DNA from: Vibrio panuliri
GTDB lineage: Bacteria > Pseudomonadota > Gammaproteobacteria > Enterobacterales > Vibrionaceae
Reading direction: 5' to 3'
DNA length: 64,000 nucleotides
NCBI RefSeq assembly: GCF_009938205.1
Contig: NZ_AP019654.1
Coordinates: forward strand, 496,001-560,000
Shown: positions 1 through 8,581 of the stretch, one piece after another
How positions within the stretch are numbered: the first letter of the stretch is position 1
How the letters are laid out: the number at the start of each line of letters is the position of its first letter
The notes under the pieces: model-generated
Seen by the model: the letters and a program-made list of their open reading frames with translations, nothing else
What the model was told of the DNA's origin: nothing
Database searches by the model: none
Translations under genes and position numbers: made by a program

Positions 1-837
1 ACCTTGATGCTCTTCCACTGAACTTAACGTCAATTTGGCGGTTTGATAAGATTTACTGAGTCCCTCTTCATCAGCAAAGTACTCACCTAAAGCGATGCGA
101 ATCTTAAACTTGCCTAACTGGCGAACGCGTTTGAGTAGCTTTGTTACGCGTTTACGTTCTTTCTCAAGTGACCAGCCTTCATTGGTGAGTTCGATTGGTT
201 TTAGTACCACGACTTCATTGGTTGAGACCGACAGTATGCCAACAAGGTTGTCGCGTTCAGGAAACTCTAATAGATGGACCAGTTGTTGTAAGTTGGCTAG
301 CGACAATGGTGCGGAATGTTCATCAGGCATCACCTTTACGATTGCGGCGATACGTGGCTTGGTAAGGTCGAGCTCCAATCTTTCGGCAATCACTCGGATT
401 TGACTGTCATTGACAGAGGCGCCTTGAATCAACTGCATGACTAACTCTTCTCGATGACGTTTATGCCATTCAACTTGAGACATCAGCTCAGCTTGTTCAA
501 GGATCAGTTCGGCTGTCATTTTGACCAGTTCACCATACTGGTGCACATCGTCAGGTTCGCCAGAGATACCGATAACGCCAATCACCTGCTCGTGTGACAT
601 GATCGGTAAGTTAATGCCCGGTTTTACGCCTTTCAAATGATCGGCCGTTGCTTGATCTATCGCGACCACACGTTGTTCGGCGATGGCAAGGATGGAACCC
701 TCATGACGTTGGCGCAGACGTGAAGGATCGCCAGAAGCAATAATTCGACCAAACTCGTCCATGACATTGATGGAGTATGGAATGATCTTCATCGTTCGTT
801 CGACAATTTGTCGAGCGATGGTTTCGTTTAATTGCAT
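1..837 (-). CDS. cdaR: CdaR-type sugar-diacid regulator, C-terminus cut off by window edge
   Basis: 279 codons are visible; the frame is still open at base 1, so the C-terminal helix-turn-helix lies outside the window. The product starts MQLNETIARQIVERTMKI and runs into a putative sugar-diacid recognition domain (about residues 1-135, with GRIIASGDPSRLRQRHEG) and then a GGDEF-like or PucR-like linker region. This order is that of CdaR, the transcriptional activator of glucarate, galactarate and glycerate uptake genes in enteric bacteria. No diacid catabolic genes are visible here, so the target set is unknown. The ATG at 837 follows a good minus-strand promoter at 866-894. The gene is divergent from yacL. 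Family assignment is firm; the ligand is inferred from the family only. Confidence 0.8.
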   Translation of the reverse strand, partial: MQLNETIARQIVERTMKIIPYSINVMDEFGRIIASGDPSRLRQRHEGSILAIAEQRVVAIDQATADHLKGVKPGINLPIMSHEQVIGVIGISGEPDDVHQYGELVKMTAELILEQAELMSQVEWHKRHREELVMQLIQGASVNDSQIRVIAERLELDLTKPRIAAIVKVMPDEHSAPLSLANLQQLVHLLEFPERDNLVGILSVSTNEVVVLKPIELTNEGWSLEKERKRVTKLLKRVRQLGKFKIRIALGEYFADEEGLSKSYQTAKLTLSSVEEHQG

Positions 838-865
838 TGATTGCCGCATTCAAAGGTAAAGAAAC

Positions 866-894
866 ACAATATCATCGCTGATTTGTGGGAACAA
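866..894 (-). promoter_or_regulatory. Probable sigma-70 promoter of cdaR
   Basis: On the minus strand, TTGTTC (894-889) and TATTGT (871-866) are separated by 17 bp, placing transcription start about 20 bp before the cdaR ATG. The -35 box lies inside the palindrome at 886-902. Confidence 0.5.
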
Positions 895-902
895 TATTCC
901 CA
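886..902. promoter_or_regulatory. Palindrome overlapping the cdaR -35 box, possible operator
   Basis: TGGGAA-CAATA-TTCCCA is a perfect inverted repeat with 6-bp arms. It covers the -35 of the cdaR promoter and lies about 40 bp upstream of the yacL -35. Its place suits an operator for the divergent pair; the binding protein is unknown. Confidence 0.35.
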
Positions 903-940
903 AGTTAATCGGAGAAAACAGATAAGACATAGCGAGAGCT

Positions 941-969
941 TTGCTCTGGAGGGGATATCTGTCTATACT
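941..969 (+). promoter_or_regulatory. Probable sigma-70 promoter of yacL
   Basis: TTGCTC (941-946) and TATACT (964-969) with a 17-bp spacer. Transcription would start near 976, downstream of any earlier in-frame start, which supports the ATG at 1000 as the yacL start. Confidence 0.6.
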
Positions 970-999
970 CTCGCGATTTTGACTAGCTGGACTGTGACG

Positions 1000-1371
1000 A
1001 TGGAATTTGAATTTATTCGCAATACGCTAATGGGTGAATACTACGTGAAGTGCAGTATGGGGCATGAAATAGTCGGCCGTTGGTTACAAGATGAAATTGG
1101 TAAAGATTGGCAAAAAATCGAGTGCGTTGAAGCGATCATTGAACAAGCTCTAGCCCATCCCCATGGTGAGCAGTTTCTCGAAGGTACTGAAATCAGTCTT
1201 GCGATTCATGGTGATGAAGTAGTGGTGCAGGAGAATGTACTGGCTCATGGTGAAGTGATGGATGCGGATAGTGAGTTTGATTTTTATGACAGCGAGAGTA
1301 CTGCCAGTTGCGGTATAGAAGACTTTGCCATCATGATTGAGCAGTGGAAACGCTTCCTATCGACTCGATAA
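1000..1371 (+). CDS. yacL: YacL, UPF0231 family protein
   Basis: A 123-residue acidic protein starting MEFEFIRNTLMGEYYVK, the length and N-terminus of the UPF0231/YacL family of gammaproteobacteria. The biochemical function is not known. No signal peptide or membrane segment is seen. The frame stays open back to 841, but those extra codons cross the promoter at 941-969 and have no family counterpart, so I use the ATG at 1000. The gene is single and ends at the strong hairpin 1415-1446, ahead of glnK-amtB. Confidence 0.85.
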   Translation: MEFEFIRNTLMGEYYVKCSMGHEIVGRWLQDEIGKDWQKIECVEAIIEQALAHPHGEQFLEGTEISLAIHGDEVVVQENVLAHGEVMDADSEFDFYDSESTASCGIEDFAIMIEQWKRFLSTR

Positions 1372-1414
1372 GCTGAGTTCTGATAAAACACTCAAAATTT
1401 GCTTTATATTTGTG

Positions 1415-1446
1415 AAAAGGCGCACCAGATTGGTGCGCCTTTTTTG
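1415..1446 (+). terminator. Terminator of yacL, also an NtrC-like palindrome
   Basis: A 13-bp stem (AAAAGGCGCACCA / TGGTGCGCCTTTT) with a 3-base loop, followed by a T run. The core GCACCA-GAT-TGGTGC (1422-1436) also matches the form of enteric NtrC sites (GCACCA-N3-TGGTGC). Confidence 0.85.
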
Positions 1447-1500
1447 AGTTTGATAACGTGTTTGTTTGTTAAGTATTTATTAATCAATGGTTTAAATAGT

Positions 1501-1516
1501 TGGCACGTCACTTGGA
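1501..1516 (+). promoter_or_regulatory. Sigma-54 promoter of glnK-amtB
   Basis: TGGCACG-N4-TTGGA agrees with the sigma-54 consensus TGGCACG-N4-TTGCW. The -24 GG (1502-1503) and the -12 dinucleotide (1514-1515) are exactly 10 bp apart. The -12 dinucleotide is GG instead of GC. Transcription should start near 1526, about 30 bp before glnK. Confidence 0.75.
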
Positions 1517-1520
1517 TTAA

Positions 1521-1895
<375 letters not shown>

Positions 1896-1918
1896 AACTC
1901 AAGGATTGGAGAATACTC

Positions 1919-3148
1919 ATGGAATTATCATTAACGGTAGCGGAACTGCGTTACGCCCTCGACACTTTTTTCTTTCTCATTTCAGGCGCGCTGGTGATGT
2001 GGATGGCAGCGGGGTTTGCCATGTTAGAAGCAGGGCTAGTCCGCTCTAAAAATACCACGGAAATTTTAACTAAAAACGTCTGTCTCTACGCGATTGCTTG
2101 TACCACCTACCTGATAGTTGGTTACAACATCATGTATGTGGATAACGGTGAAGGGGGTTGGTTGCCTTCATTCGGAGCGTTGATTGGTACTCAGGGGGAG
2201 GGCGCCGATCATTCGCTAGAGTCAGACTTTTTCTTCCAAGTTGTGTTCGTGGCAACGGCAATGTCGGTGGTTTCCGGAGCGGTTGCTGAGCGAATGAAGT
2301 TATGGTCATTTTTAATTTTCTCCGCGGTACTAACGGCATTTATTTATCCAATGGAAGGCTACTGGACTTGGGGTGGCGGTTTCCTCTCTGAGGCTGGATT
2401 TAGTGATTTCGCTGGTTCAGGTATTGTTCATATGGCGGGTGCTGCGGCGGCGTTAGCAGGGGTACTTTTGCTCGGAGCGCGTAAGGGTAAATACGGTAAA
2501 AACGGTGAAATTTACCCAATTCCAGGATCAAACATGCCATTGGCAACGCTAGGTACTTTTATTCTTTGGTTTGGCTGGTTTGGATTTAACGGCGGCTCTC
2601 AGCTGATGGTCTCGGATTTTGAGAATGCAACAGCCGTCGGCCAAATTTTCTTGAACACGAACGCAGCAGCAGTTGCCGGTGCCATTGCCGCATTGCTAGT
2701 GTGTAAAACCACATGGGGTAAAGCAGACCTGACGATGATTTTGAACGGTGCTTTAGCGGGTTTGGTTGCGATTACCGCCGATCCTTTATCACCATCTCCA
2801 GTTTACGCGCTTTCGATTGGTGCCGTTTCTGGTTCGCTAGTGGTATTTAGTATCGTGGCATTGGATAAGCTGAAGATTGATGATCCTGTAGGTGCAATCT
2901 CGGTGCATGGCGTATGTGGTTTCTTTGGCTTGATGGTGGTTCCTTTGAGCAATGGTGACGCTACATTTGGTGCTCAGTTGTTGGGAGCGGCGGTGATCTT
3001 TGCTTGGGTGTTTGGCGCGAGTTTAGTGGTATGGGCGATATTGAAAGCGACAGTTGGTATCCGTGTCTCGGAAGACGAAGAGTTGGAAGGTATGGATATG
3101 CATGATTGTGGCGTTGGGGCTTATCCGGAATTTGTATCCGTCAAGTAG
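1919..3148 (+). CDS. amtB: Ammonium transporter AmtB
   Basis: A 409-residue polytopic inner-membrane protein of the Amt/Rh family, with about eleven hydrophobic helices. It conducts ammonium/ammonia. Visible hallmarks are the early FAMLEAGLVRSKN segment and the two pore-lining histidine contexts GSGIVHMAGAA and ISVHGVCGFFG. The N-terminus runs directly into the first helix, with no long cleavable signal as in E. coli AmtB. It follows glnK by 23 bp with GGAG before the ATG, the standard glnK-amtB nitrogen-scavenging pair. The operon ends at the hairpin 3171-3199. Confidence 0.93.
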   Translation: MELSLTVAELRYALDTFFFLISGALVMWMAAGFAMLEAGLVRSKNTTEILTKNVCLYAIACTTYLIVGYNIMYVDNGEGGWLPSFGALIGTQGEGADHSLESDFFFQVVFVATAMSVVSGAVAERMKLWSFLIFSAVLTAFIYPMEGYWTWGGGFLSEAGFSDFAGSGIVHMAGAAAALAGVLLLGARKGKYGKNGEIYPIPGSNMPLATLGTFILWFGWFGFNGGSQLMVSDFENATAVGQIFLNTNAAAVAGAIAALLVCKTTWGKADLTMILNGALAGLVAITADPLSPSPVYALSIGAVSGSLVVFSIVALDKLKIDDPVGAISVHGVCGFFGLMVVPLSNGDATFGAQLLGAAVIFAWVFGASLVVWAILKATVGIRVSEDEELEGMDMHDCGVGAYPEFVSVK

Positions 3149-3170
3149 CATATTATAACTTTGTTACACA

Positions 3171-3199
3171 AAAAACCTGCTCCCGTTAGCAGGTTTTTT
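3171..3199 (+). terminator. Intrinsic terminator of glnK-amtB
   Basis: An 11-bp stem AAAAACCTGCT / AGCAGGTTTTT with loop CCCGTT and a run of T residues, 23 bp after the amtB stop. Confidence 0.9.
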
Positions 3200-3210
3200 C
3201 TTTTTATGAA

Positions 3211-3238
3211 TTGTTTTCTAAAGCTACATGAATATAAT
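3211..3238 (+). promoter_or_regulatory. Sigma-70 promoter of fbpABC
   Basis: TTGTTT (3211-3216), 16-bp spacer, and a perfect TATAAT (3233-3238). Transcription start near 3245 falls inside the Fur-like box. Confidence 0.7.
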
Positions 3239-3246
3239 AACGCAAC

Positions 3247-3261
3247 TGATAAATATTATCA
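3247..3261. promoter_or_regulatory. Fur box at fbpA
   Basis: TGATAAA-T-ATTATCA matches the Fur 7-1-7 heptamer palindrome TGATAAT-N-ATTATCA at 13 of 14 arm positions. It covers the predicted transcription start, so iron-loaded Fur would block the promoter. Confidence 0.75.
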
Positions 3262-3284
3262 TTTAGAAAGTAAAGGAATAAAAA

Positions 3285-4298
3285 ATGAAAAAGCTGTTAA
3301 CTCTTTCTGCACTCGCTTGTGCAACTCTTGCCCCAACAGCGATGGCTGCTGATGAAGTGAACGTTTACTCTTACCGTCAACCTTTCCTAGTTGAACCTAT
3401 GTTCAACGAGTTCACTAAAGAAACAGGCATCAAAGTAAATGTGAAATTTGCGAAAAAAGGTTTGGCAGAGAAACTGGCGCAAGAAGGTGAATATAGTCCA
3501 GCAGACGTTATCCTAACTGTTGATATTAGCCGTCTGTCTGAACTGACTGAAAAAGGGCTTGTACAGGCCGTTAACAGCGACGTACTAGAAAAGAATATTC
3601 CTGCTCAATATCAAGATGCTGACAACGAGTGGTTTGCTCTTACGACTCGTACCCGTAGCGTTTACTCTTCACGCGATCGTGTCGGTAAGCTAGGTGATGA
3701 TTTTACTTATGCAGACCTTGCTAAGCCTGAGTTTAAAGGCAAAATTTGTACTCGTAGCGGTAAGCACCCTTACAACGTATCACTAGTGTCAGCGATGATT
3801 GCTGAAAATGGTGAAGCAGCAACCAAAGAGTGGTTAGAAGGCGTAAAAGCCAACCTTGCTCGTAAGCCACAAGGTAACGACCGCGCGCAAGTTAAAGCGA
3901 TTAAAGAAGGTCTTTGTGACGTTTCTCTAGGTAACAGCTACTACCTAGGTAAAATGGTTAACGACAAAGAGCAAAAAGCTTGGGCTGATGCGGTTTACAT
4001 CAATTTCCCGAATCAAAAAACCACTGGTACACACGTTAATATCTCTGGTATGGCGCTGGCGAAGTACTCACCAAATAAAGATAACGCAGTGAAGCTTATG
4101 GAGTTCCTTGCGGGTGATAAAGCTCAAAGCATGTATGCAGAAGTTAACTATGAGTACCCAGTGAAAGCAGATGTGAAACCTTCTGCGTTGGTTGCTTCTT
4201 GGGGTGAGTTCAAAGCAGACCCGATTGCTTTGGATAAAATCGCTGATCAACATGAAGCAGCAATCAAGTTGCTTGATGAAGTGAAGTTTGACCTTTAA
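3285..4298 (+). CDS. fbpA: Periplasmic ferric iron-binding protein FbpA
   Basis: A 337-residue substrate-binding protein with a signal peptide (MKKLLTLSALACATLAPTAMA, cleavage after about residue 21). It belongs to the FbpA/FutA/HitA transferrin-like iron-binding family. The paired tyrosines Tyr219-Tyr220 in LGNSYYLGK are the family's iron ligands. It carries free Fe3+ through the periplasm to FbpBC. The start follows SD-like AAGGA and matches the signal peptide; an upstream open frame has no such features. Promoter and Fur box lie within 75 bp. Two hairpins separate it from fbpB, which probably keeps the binding protein in excess over the membrane parts. Confidence 0.92.
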   Translation: MKKLLTLSALACATLAPTAMAADEVNVYSYRQPFLVEPMFNEFTKETGIKVNVKFAKKGLAEKLAQEGEYSPADVILTVDISRLSELTEKGLVQAVNSDVLEKNIPAQYQDADNEWFALTTRTRSVYSSRDRVGKLGDDFTYADLAKPEFKGKICTRSGKHPYNVSLVSAMIAENGEAATKEWLEGVKANLARKPQGNDRAQVKAIKEGLCDVSLGNSYYLGKMVNDKEQKAWADAVYINFPNQKTTGTHVNISGMALAKYSPNKDNAVKLMEFLAGDKAQSMYAEVNYEYPVKADVKPSALVASWGEFKADPIALDKIADQHEAAIKLLDEVKFDL

Positions 4299-4307
4299 GC
4301 TGCATTA

Positions 4308-4325
4308 AGGGTATAAAAATACCCT
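4308..4325 (+). repeat. Small hairpin after fbpA
   Basis: AGGGTA-N6-TACCCT inverted repeat 10 bases after the fbpA stop, without a T run. It may protect the 3' end of fbpA mRNA. Confidence 0.5.
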
Positions 4326-4345
4326 CGTTAAAATATGGAAAATGA

Positions 4346-4375
4346 GATGCAATACCAAAAGGGTTGCATCTTTTT
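4346..4375 (+). terminator. Partial terminator between fbpA and fbpB
   Basis: GATGCAA / TTGCATC stem, 11-base loop and TTTTT. It sits 21 bp before fbpB, leaving no room for a separate full promoter, so it probably attenuates read-through into fbpBC. Confidence 0.65.
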
Positions 4376-4395
4376 CCGCCTGCAATGATTAGGCG

Positions 4396-6021
4396 ATGAA
4401 AGAAAAAAACTCTATTTGGAAAACCAGTAGTGGGACGTTAGCCCTGCCACTGGTTTTGCCTATTTTCGCGATATTTTTTACCGCAATCGGTGAAACTGAT
4501 GAGCTGTTCTCTCATTTAATGTCTACCGTATTGCCGACGTATACCTTCAATACAGTCGTGTTGGCGCTCGGGGTGATGTTGCTCTCACTGGTATTTGGTA
4601 TCCCATCAGCTTGGTTGATGGCGATGTGTCGACTACCGACTGAGCGAACTTTGCAGTGGGCGCTGGTTTTACCGCTGGCGATGCCGGCCTACATTGTCGG
4701 TTACATCTTTACGGACTGGTTTGATTTTGCCGGACCGATCCAAATCGCCTTACGAGATCTTATGGGCTGGCAAGCCGGAGATTATTGGTTTCCCGATATT
4801 CGAACGCTTGGTGGTGCGATTGTCGTTCTCGCTCTGGTTCTTTACCCATATGTTTACTTACTCTGCCGAGCCGCGTTTATGGAGCAGAACGTTTCTCTGT
4901 TGCAATCAGCTCGTCTTTTGAAGTGCTCTCCTTGGGAAAGTTTTTATCGCATCTCTCTTCCTCTAGTGCGTCCGGCGATTGCCGTTGGTCTGTCGTTGGT
5001 GGCGATGGAAACGATTGGTGATTTTGGTACGGTGAGCTATTTTGCGGTTAACACCTTAACCACCGCCGTTTACGACACCTGGTTGGGTTATTCGAGCTTA
5101 ACCGCCGCCGCAAAAATTTCTGCGATTATGTTGGTGATAGTGATTTTGCTACTTTCAACTGAGCGCTATAGTCGCCGCAAGCAGAAGCTATTTCAGAGTC
5201 AGTTTAGTAGTCGAGAGGACTTTCGTTATCAACTACAGGGCTGGAAAAAGTGGGCTGCGCTCACCTGGTGCTGGGGGTTGGTTGCCGTTGCGTTTATTTT
5301 CCCTCTAGGTCAGTTGCTAATTTATGCATACAAGTATTTTGCACAAAGTTGGACGGCAGAGTTTCAGCAATACGCCATCAATAGCTTGTATGTTTCACTG
5401 AGTGCAGCATTGATTGCGGTATTGATAGCGCTGGTGGTTAACTTTTATCAGCGTTTATCCGCGACACGCAGTGCGATCGCCTTTATGCGTTTTTCATCAC
5501 TTGGCTATGCGGTTCCCGGGACAGTATTGGCAATCGGCGTGATGGTGCCAGTGCTGTTTATGGATCACTTAGTGAATGATATTGCCAAGCTTATGGAGTG
5601 GGGGCGTCCGGGGCTTATTTTCTCCGGCTCAATGTTCGCGATTATCTTTGCCTTGGTGGTGCGATTCTCCGCGGTAGCCATTGGCAGTATTGAAAGTAGC
5701 TTGAGCAAAGTCTCGCCTTCGCTTGATATGGCTTCTCGAACCATGGGGTGTAATGCAAACCAAATGCTGCGTCGAGTGCATTTACCGCTGATACGCCGGG
5801 GGGCGCTAATCGCTGGATTATTGGTCTTTATTGAGTCAATGAAGGAACTCAATGCCTCTTTGTTGCTGCGTCCATTTAACTTTGAGACACTGGCAACCTA
5901 TGTTTATAACTTTGCCTCCGATGAACACCTAGAACTGGCCGCAATGCCTGCTGTTCTTCTTGTCCTTGTTGGGCTGGTTCCTTTGGTGTTGGTCAACCGT
6001 TCTTTAGAGCAGGTACATTGA
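4396..6021 (+). CDS. fbpB: Ferric iron ABC transporter permease FbpB
   Basis: A 541-residue inner-membrane protein made of two fused permease halves, as in FbpB/HitB/SfuB. Each half carries an EAA-type cytoplasmic loop that docks on the ATPase: one near residue 185 (KCSPWESFYRISLPLVRPA) and one near 455 (GCNANQMLRRVHLPLIRRG). About twelve hydrophobic helices are visible. It forms the Fe3+ channel of the FbpABC importer. The stop TGA shares its last base with the fbpC ATG, so translation is probably coupled. Confidence 0.9.
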   Translation: MKEKNSIWKTSSGTLALPLVLPIFAIFFTAIGETDELFSHLMSTVLPTYTFNTVVLALGVMLLSLVFGIPSAWLMAMCRLPTERTLQWALVLPLAMPAYIVGYIFTDWFDFAGPIQIALRDLMGWQAGDYWFPDIRTLGGAIVVLALVLYPYVYLLCRAAFMEQNVSLLQSARLLKCSPWESFYRISLPLVRPAIAVGLSLVAMETIGDFGTVSYFAVNTLTTAVYDTWLGYSSLTAAAKISAIMLVIVILLLSTERYSRRKQKLFQSQFSSREDFRYQLQGWKKWAALTWCWGLVAVAFIFPLGQLLIYAYKYFAQSWTAEFQQYAINSLYVSLSAALIAVLIALVVNFYQRLSATRSAIAFMRFSSLGYAVPGTVLAIGVMVPVLFMDHLVNDIAKLMEWGRPGLIFSGSMFAIIFALVVRFSAVAIGSIESSLSKVSPSLDMASRTMGCNANQMLRRVHLPLIRRGALIAGLLVFIESMKELNASLLLRPFNFETLATYVYNFASDEHLELAAMPAVLLVLVGLVPLVLVNRSLEQVH

Positions 6022-7052
6022 TGAGCTGTGCACTTTCTATAAAAAATCTTACCTGTAAGTATGATGAGCAAACGACCATCTTAAAGGAGCTCTCTTTGCA
6101 AGTTGAGCAAGGGGAGATTATCTGTCTTCTCGGGGCGAGTGGTTGTGGTAAAACCACCTTGCTTAAGGCGATTGCTGGGTTGTTGCCGTTGAGTTCTGGC
6201 TCAATGACGCTTAATGATATGACTATCGACGATGGTGAAAACTGGCTGCCTCCAGAACAGCGCAACATTGGTATGATTTTCCAAGATTACGCGCTGTTTC
6301 CTCACTTAACCGTCGAGCAGAATGTCGCGTTTGGCTTGCGCCATTTATCAGCGGCAGAGAAGCAAGCTAAAGTGGCAGAGATGCTGGCATTAGTCCATCT
6401 TGAACAATATGGTGAACGTTATCCTCATCAGCTCTCCGGTGGTCAACAACAGCGTGTGGCAATTGCTCGTTCGCTTGCTTATAAGCCGGATTTGCTGCTG
6501 CTCGATGAACCGTTTTCTAATATCGATACTCAAGTACGTCATGAGCTTATTGGTGAAATCCGTAAGATCTTCAAACAGCAAGGTGTGACTGCTATTTTTG
6601 TTACCCATAGTCGAGAAGAAGCTTTTGCTTTTGCTGATAAGATGGCGGTGATGAATCACGGTGTGATCGAGCAATATGGCACTGCAGGTGAGCTTTATTA
6701 TCAGCCGTCCAGCAAGTTTGTCGCTGACTTTCTAGGTGGTGGAAGCTATCTTCAGGCGAAGCGAATCTCGGCGACCGAGTTTGAAACTGACCTTGGCATC
6801 ATAGAGGCCATTGCACAACAGCAAATCGAGCTGCAAGCCAGTTGTGAGTTACTGCTTCGTCCTCAACATATCCAGATAAGCGCGACCGAAGAAAGCCAAG
6901 TTAAGGTGACTGAGCAGCAGTTTATGGGCGATCATTGCCGTTATGTGATTGATGCTCATGGAAACAAGCTCTATGCCAGTTCTGCAGAGGCTTTGACAAT
7001 TGGTCAAATGGTTTCGGTCAAAGTTGATACTCAAGGTGTTCTGGCGTTTTAG
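6021..7052 (+). CDS. fbpC: Ferric iron ABC transporter ATPase FbpC
   Basis: A 343-residue ABC ATPase. Walker A is GASGCGKTT (near residue 39), the signature is LSGGQQQR, and Walker B is LLLLDEPFSN. The C-terminal third (from about 240) looks like the TOBE-type regulatory domain of the FbpC/PotA class. It energises Fe3+ import through FbpB. I prefer the ATG at 6021, overlapping the fbpB stop, over the TTG one codon earlier. The gene converges on the chitin operon, whose terminator lies at 7080-7104. Confidence 0.9.
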   Translation: MSCALSIKNLTCKYDEQTTILKELSLQVEQGEIICLLGASGCGKTTLLKAIAGLLPLSSGSMTLNDMTIDDGENWLPPEQRNIGMIFQDYALFPHLTVEQNVAFGLRHLSAAEKQAKVAEMLALVHLEQYGERYPHQLSGGQQQRVAIARSLAYKPDLLLLDEPFSNIDTQVRHELIGEIRKIFKQQGVTAIFVTHSREEAFAFADKMAVMNHGVIEQYGTAGELYYQPSSKFVADFLGGGSYLQAKRISATEFETDLGIIEAIAQQQIELQASCELLLRPQHIQISATEESQVKVTEQQFMGDHCRYVIDAHGNKLYASSAEALTIGQMVSVKVDTQGVLAF

Positions 7053-7079
7053 TCGATGTTTGAATCATCCTAAAGGATG

Positions 7080-7104
7080 AAAAAAGCCCAGCGATTAGCT
7101 GGGC
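7080..7104 (-). terminator. Terminator of the chitobiose operon
   Basis: On the minus strand GCCCAGC-TAATC-GCTGGGC followed by TTTTTT, 44 bp after the stop of the last gene of the operon. On the plus strand the hairpin lacks a T run, so no clear terminator for fbpC is seen. Confidence 0.8.
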
Positions 7105-7147
7105 AAGTGCTCTCCACCTATAGGGTGCTCGAGGAGCTTGGTAGAGT

Positions 7148-8560
7148 TTAGAGTTGTAGAAACGCTTTAACCTGTTCTACAACACGCTCTGCGGTTTGTT
7201 TGTCCGACATTTCGGCAAAAATACGCAGCAGTGGTTCTGTGCCAGAGAAGCGAGCGATGACCCAACCGCCATTTTTGAAGTACACTTTCGCGCCATCTTC
7301 ATAGCTGACTTTCTCGATTTCAAACTCAAACTCAGGCAATTGCTTTTCGACGTAGATCTTGCGATGCAAAGCTTGTTTGACTGCGGGCTTGAACTTGCAA
7401 TCTCCTTCGGCGGTATAGGCATAACCATACTTGCTATAGATTTCGTCGAGTAACTCGGAGAGTTTCTTACCTGTGACAGAAATCATTTCGACCAGAAGAC
7501 TGGAGGCGAACACGCCATCTTTGCCCTTGATATGACCGCGAATGGTTAAGCCACCTGAGCTTTCACCACCAATCAATGAATCATCCGCTTCCATTTGAGA
7601 GCTAATGTGTTTAAAGCCAACTGGAACCTCAAAGCTTTTCTCACCGTGATCCGCGGCAATCTTATCCAGAATATGCGTGGTCGCAATATTGCGCACCACA
7701 GAGCCTTTCCAACCTTTGTACTCAAGCAGGTAGTAGTAAAGCAGCATCAGTACTTCGTTGGGATGAATAAAGTGCCCCTTCTCATCAATGATGCCGAGAC
7801 GATCGGCGTCGCCATCGGTTCCGATACCAATGTCGTAACCTTCGTGAGCAACGATGTGCATCAAGCGATACAAGGTTGCCGCGCTCGGTGAAGGCATTAG
7901 ACCACCAAAATCAGGGTTTTTGCCATCGTGAATAACATCGACTTCACAGCGACCATTGATCAACACGGTTTGCAGAGCGTTTTTCGCTACCCCAAACATC
8001 GGGTCAATCAGGACGCGTAAGTTGGCTTTTTTGATCGCTTCAATATCGATGAAGTTAATAATTGAGTCGACGAAGTCGTTCATCGGGTTGATGATTTCAA
8101 TCAGTTTGTCATCGATCGCCTGTTCAAATTCAACCGATTGAACTTGCTCTGCGTTTAAAATCGCAATCTGTTGTTCGATTTTATGAGTGATCACTTCATC
8201 GGCATCACGTCCACCTTCGATGAAGACTTTGATACCGTTGTAATCCGCAGGGTTATGCGATGCTGTAATGCAAGCAGAGTAAGCACAGTTCATCTCTTTG
8301 GCTTTAAACATCACAATCGGTGTTGGAACAAATTTGTCGATAAAGCTGACTTTTATGCCATTTGCTGCCAGAACTTCTGCAAACCAACGTCCTGCTTTGT
8401 CAGAAAGAAAACGGCGGTCATAGCCAATGACAAAACCACGTTCGGCCACTTGCTCATCATTGATGATGTTTGCCAAAGCTTGTGCGACAAGGCATACATT
8501 ATCCTTAGTGAACTCTTCACCAATAAAGGCGCGCCAACCGCCTGTACCAAATTGGATCAT
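7148..8560 (-). CDS. Phosphohexomutase (GlcNAc-1-P / GlcNAc-6-P type), chitin operon
   Basis: A 470-residue alpha-D-phosphohexomutase. The catalytic serine is Ser101 in ITASHNP, the metal loop is DGDAD (249-253), the sugar loop is GGESSGG, and the phosphate loop near the C-terminus is FSGTEPLLR. It is the last gene of the operon, right after the chitobiose phosphorylase, so the likely job is turning the released GlcNAc-1-phosphate into GlcNAc-6-phosphate for NagA/NagB. It corresponds to V. cholerae VC0611. It is distinct from the essential GlmM encoded at 46666-48006. Substrate choice is inferred from context. SD AAGGA lies before the ATG. Confidence 0.85.
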   Translation of the reverse strand: MIQFGTGGWRAFIGEEFTKDNVCLVAQALANIINDEQVAERGFVIGYDRRFLSDKAGRWFAEVLAANGIKVSFIDKFVPTPIVMFKAKEMNCAYSACITASHNPADYNGIKVFIEGGRDADEVITHKIEQQIAILNAEQVQSVEFEQAIDDKLIEIINPMNDFVDSIINFIDIEAIKKANLRVLIDPMFGVAKNALQTVLINGRCEVDVIHDGKNPDFGGLMPSPSAATLYRLMHIVAHEGYDIGIGTDGDADRLGIIDEKGHFIHPNEVLMLLYYYLLEYKGWKGSVVRNIATTHILDKIAADHGEKSFEVPVGFKHISSQMEADDSLIGGESSGGLTIRGHIKGKDGVFASSLLVEMISVTGKKLSELLDEIYSKYGYAYTAEGDCKFKPAVKQALHRKIYVEKQLPEFEFEIEKVSYEDGAKVYFKNGGWVIARFSGTEPLLRIFAEMSDKQTAERVVEQVKAFLQL

Positions 8561-8581
8561 GGGATATTCCTTTAAGAATGA

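Noticed and set aside
841..999. In-frame upstream extension of yacL (53 more codons)
   Set aside because: It crosses the promoter at 941-969 and the palindrome at 886-902, and UPF0231 proteins begin at the ATG used.
7105..7147. Terminator for fbpC between the converging transcripts
   Set aside because: Only short imperfect stems without a T run on the plus strand; fbpC may end by Rho.
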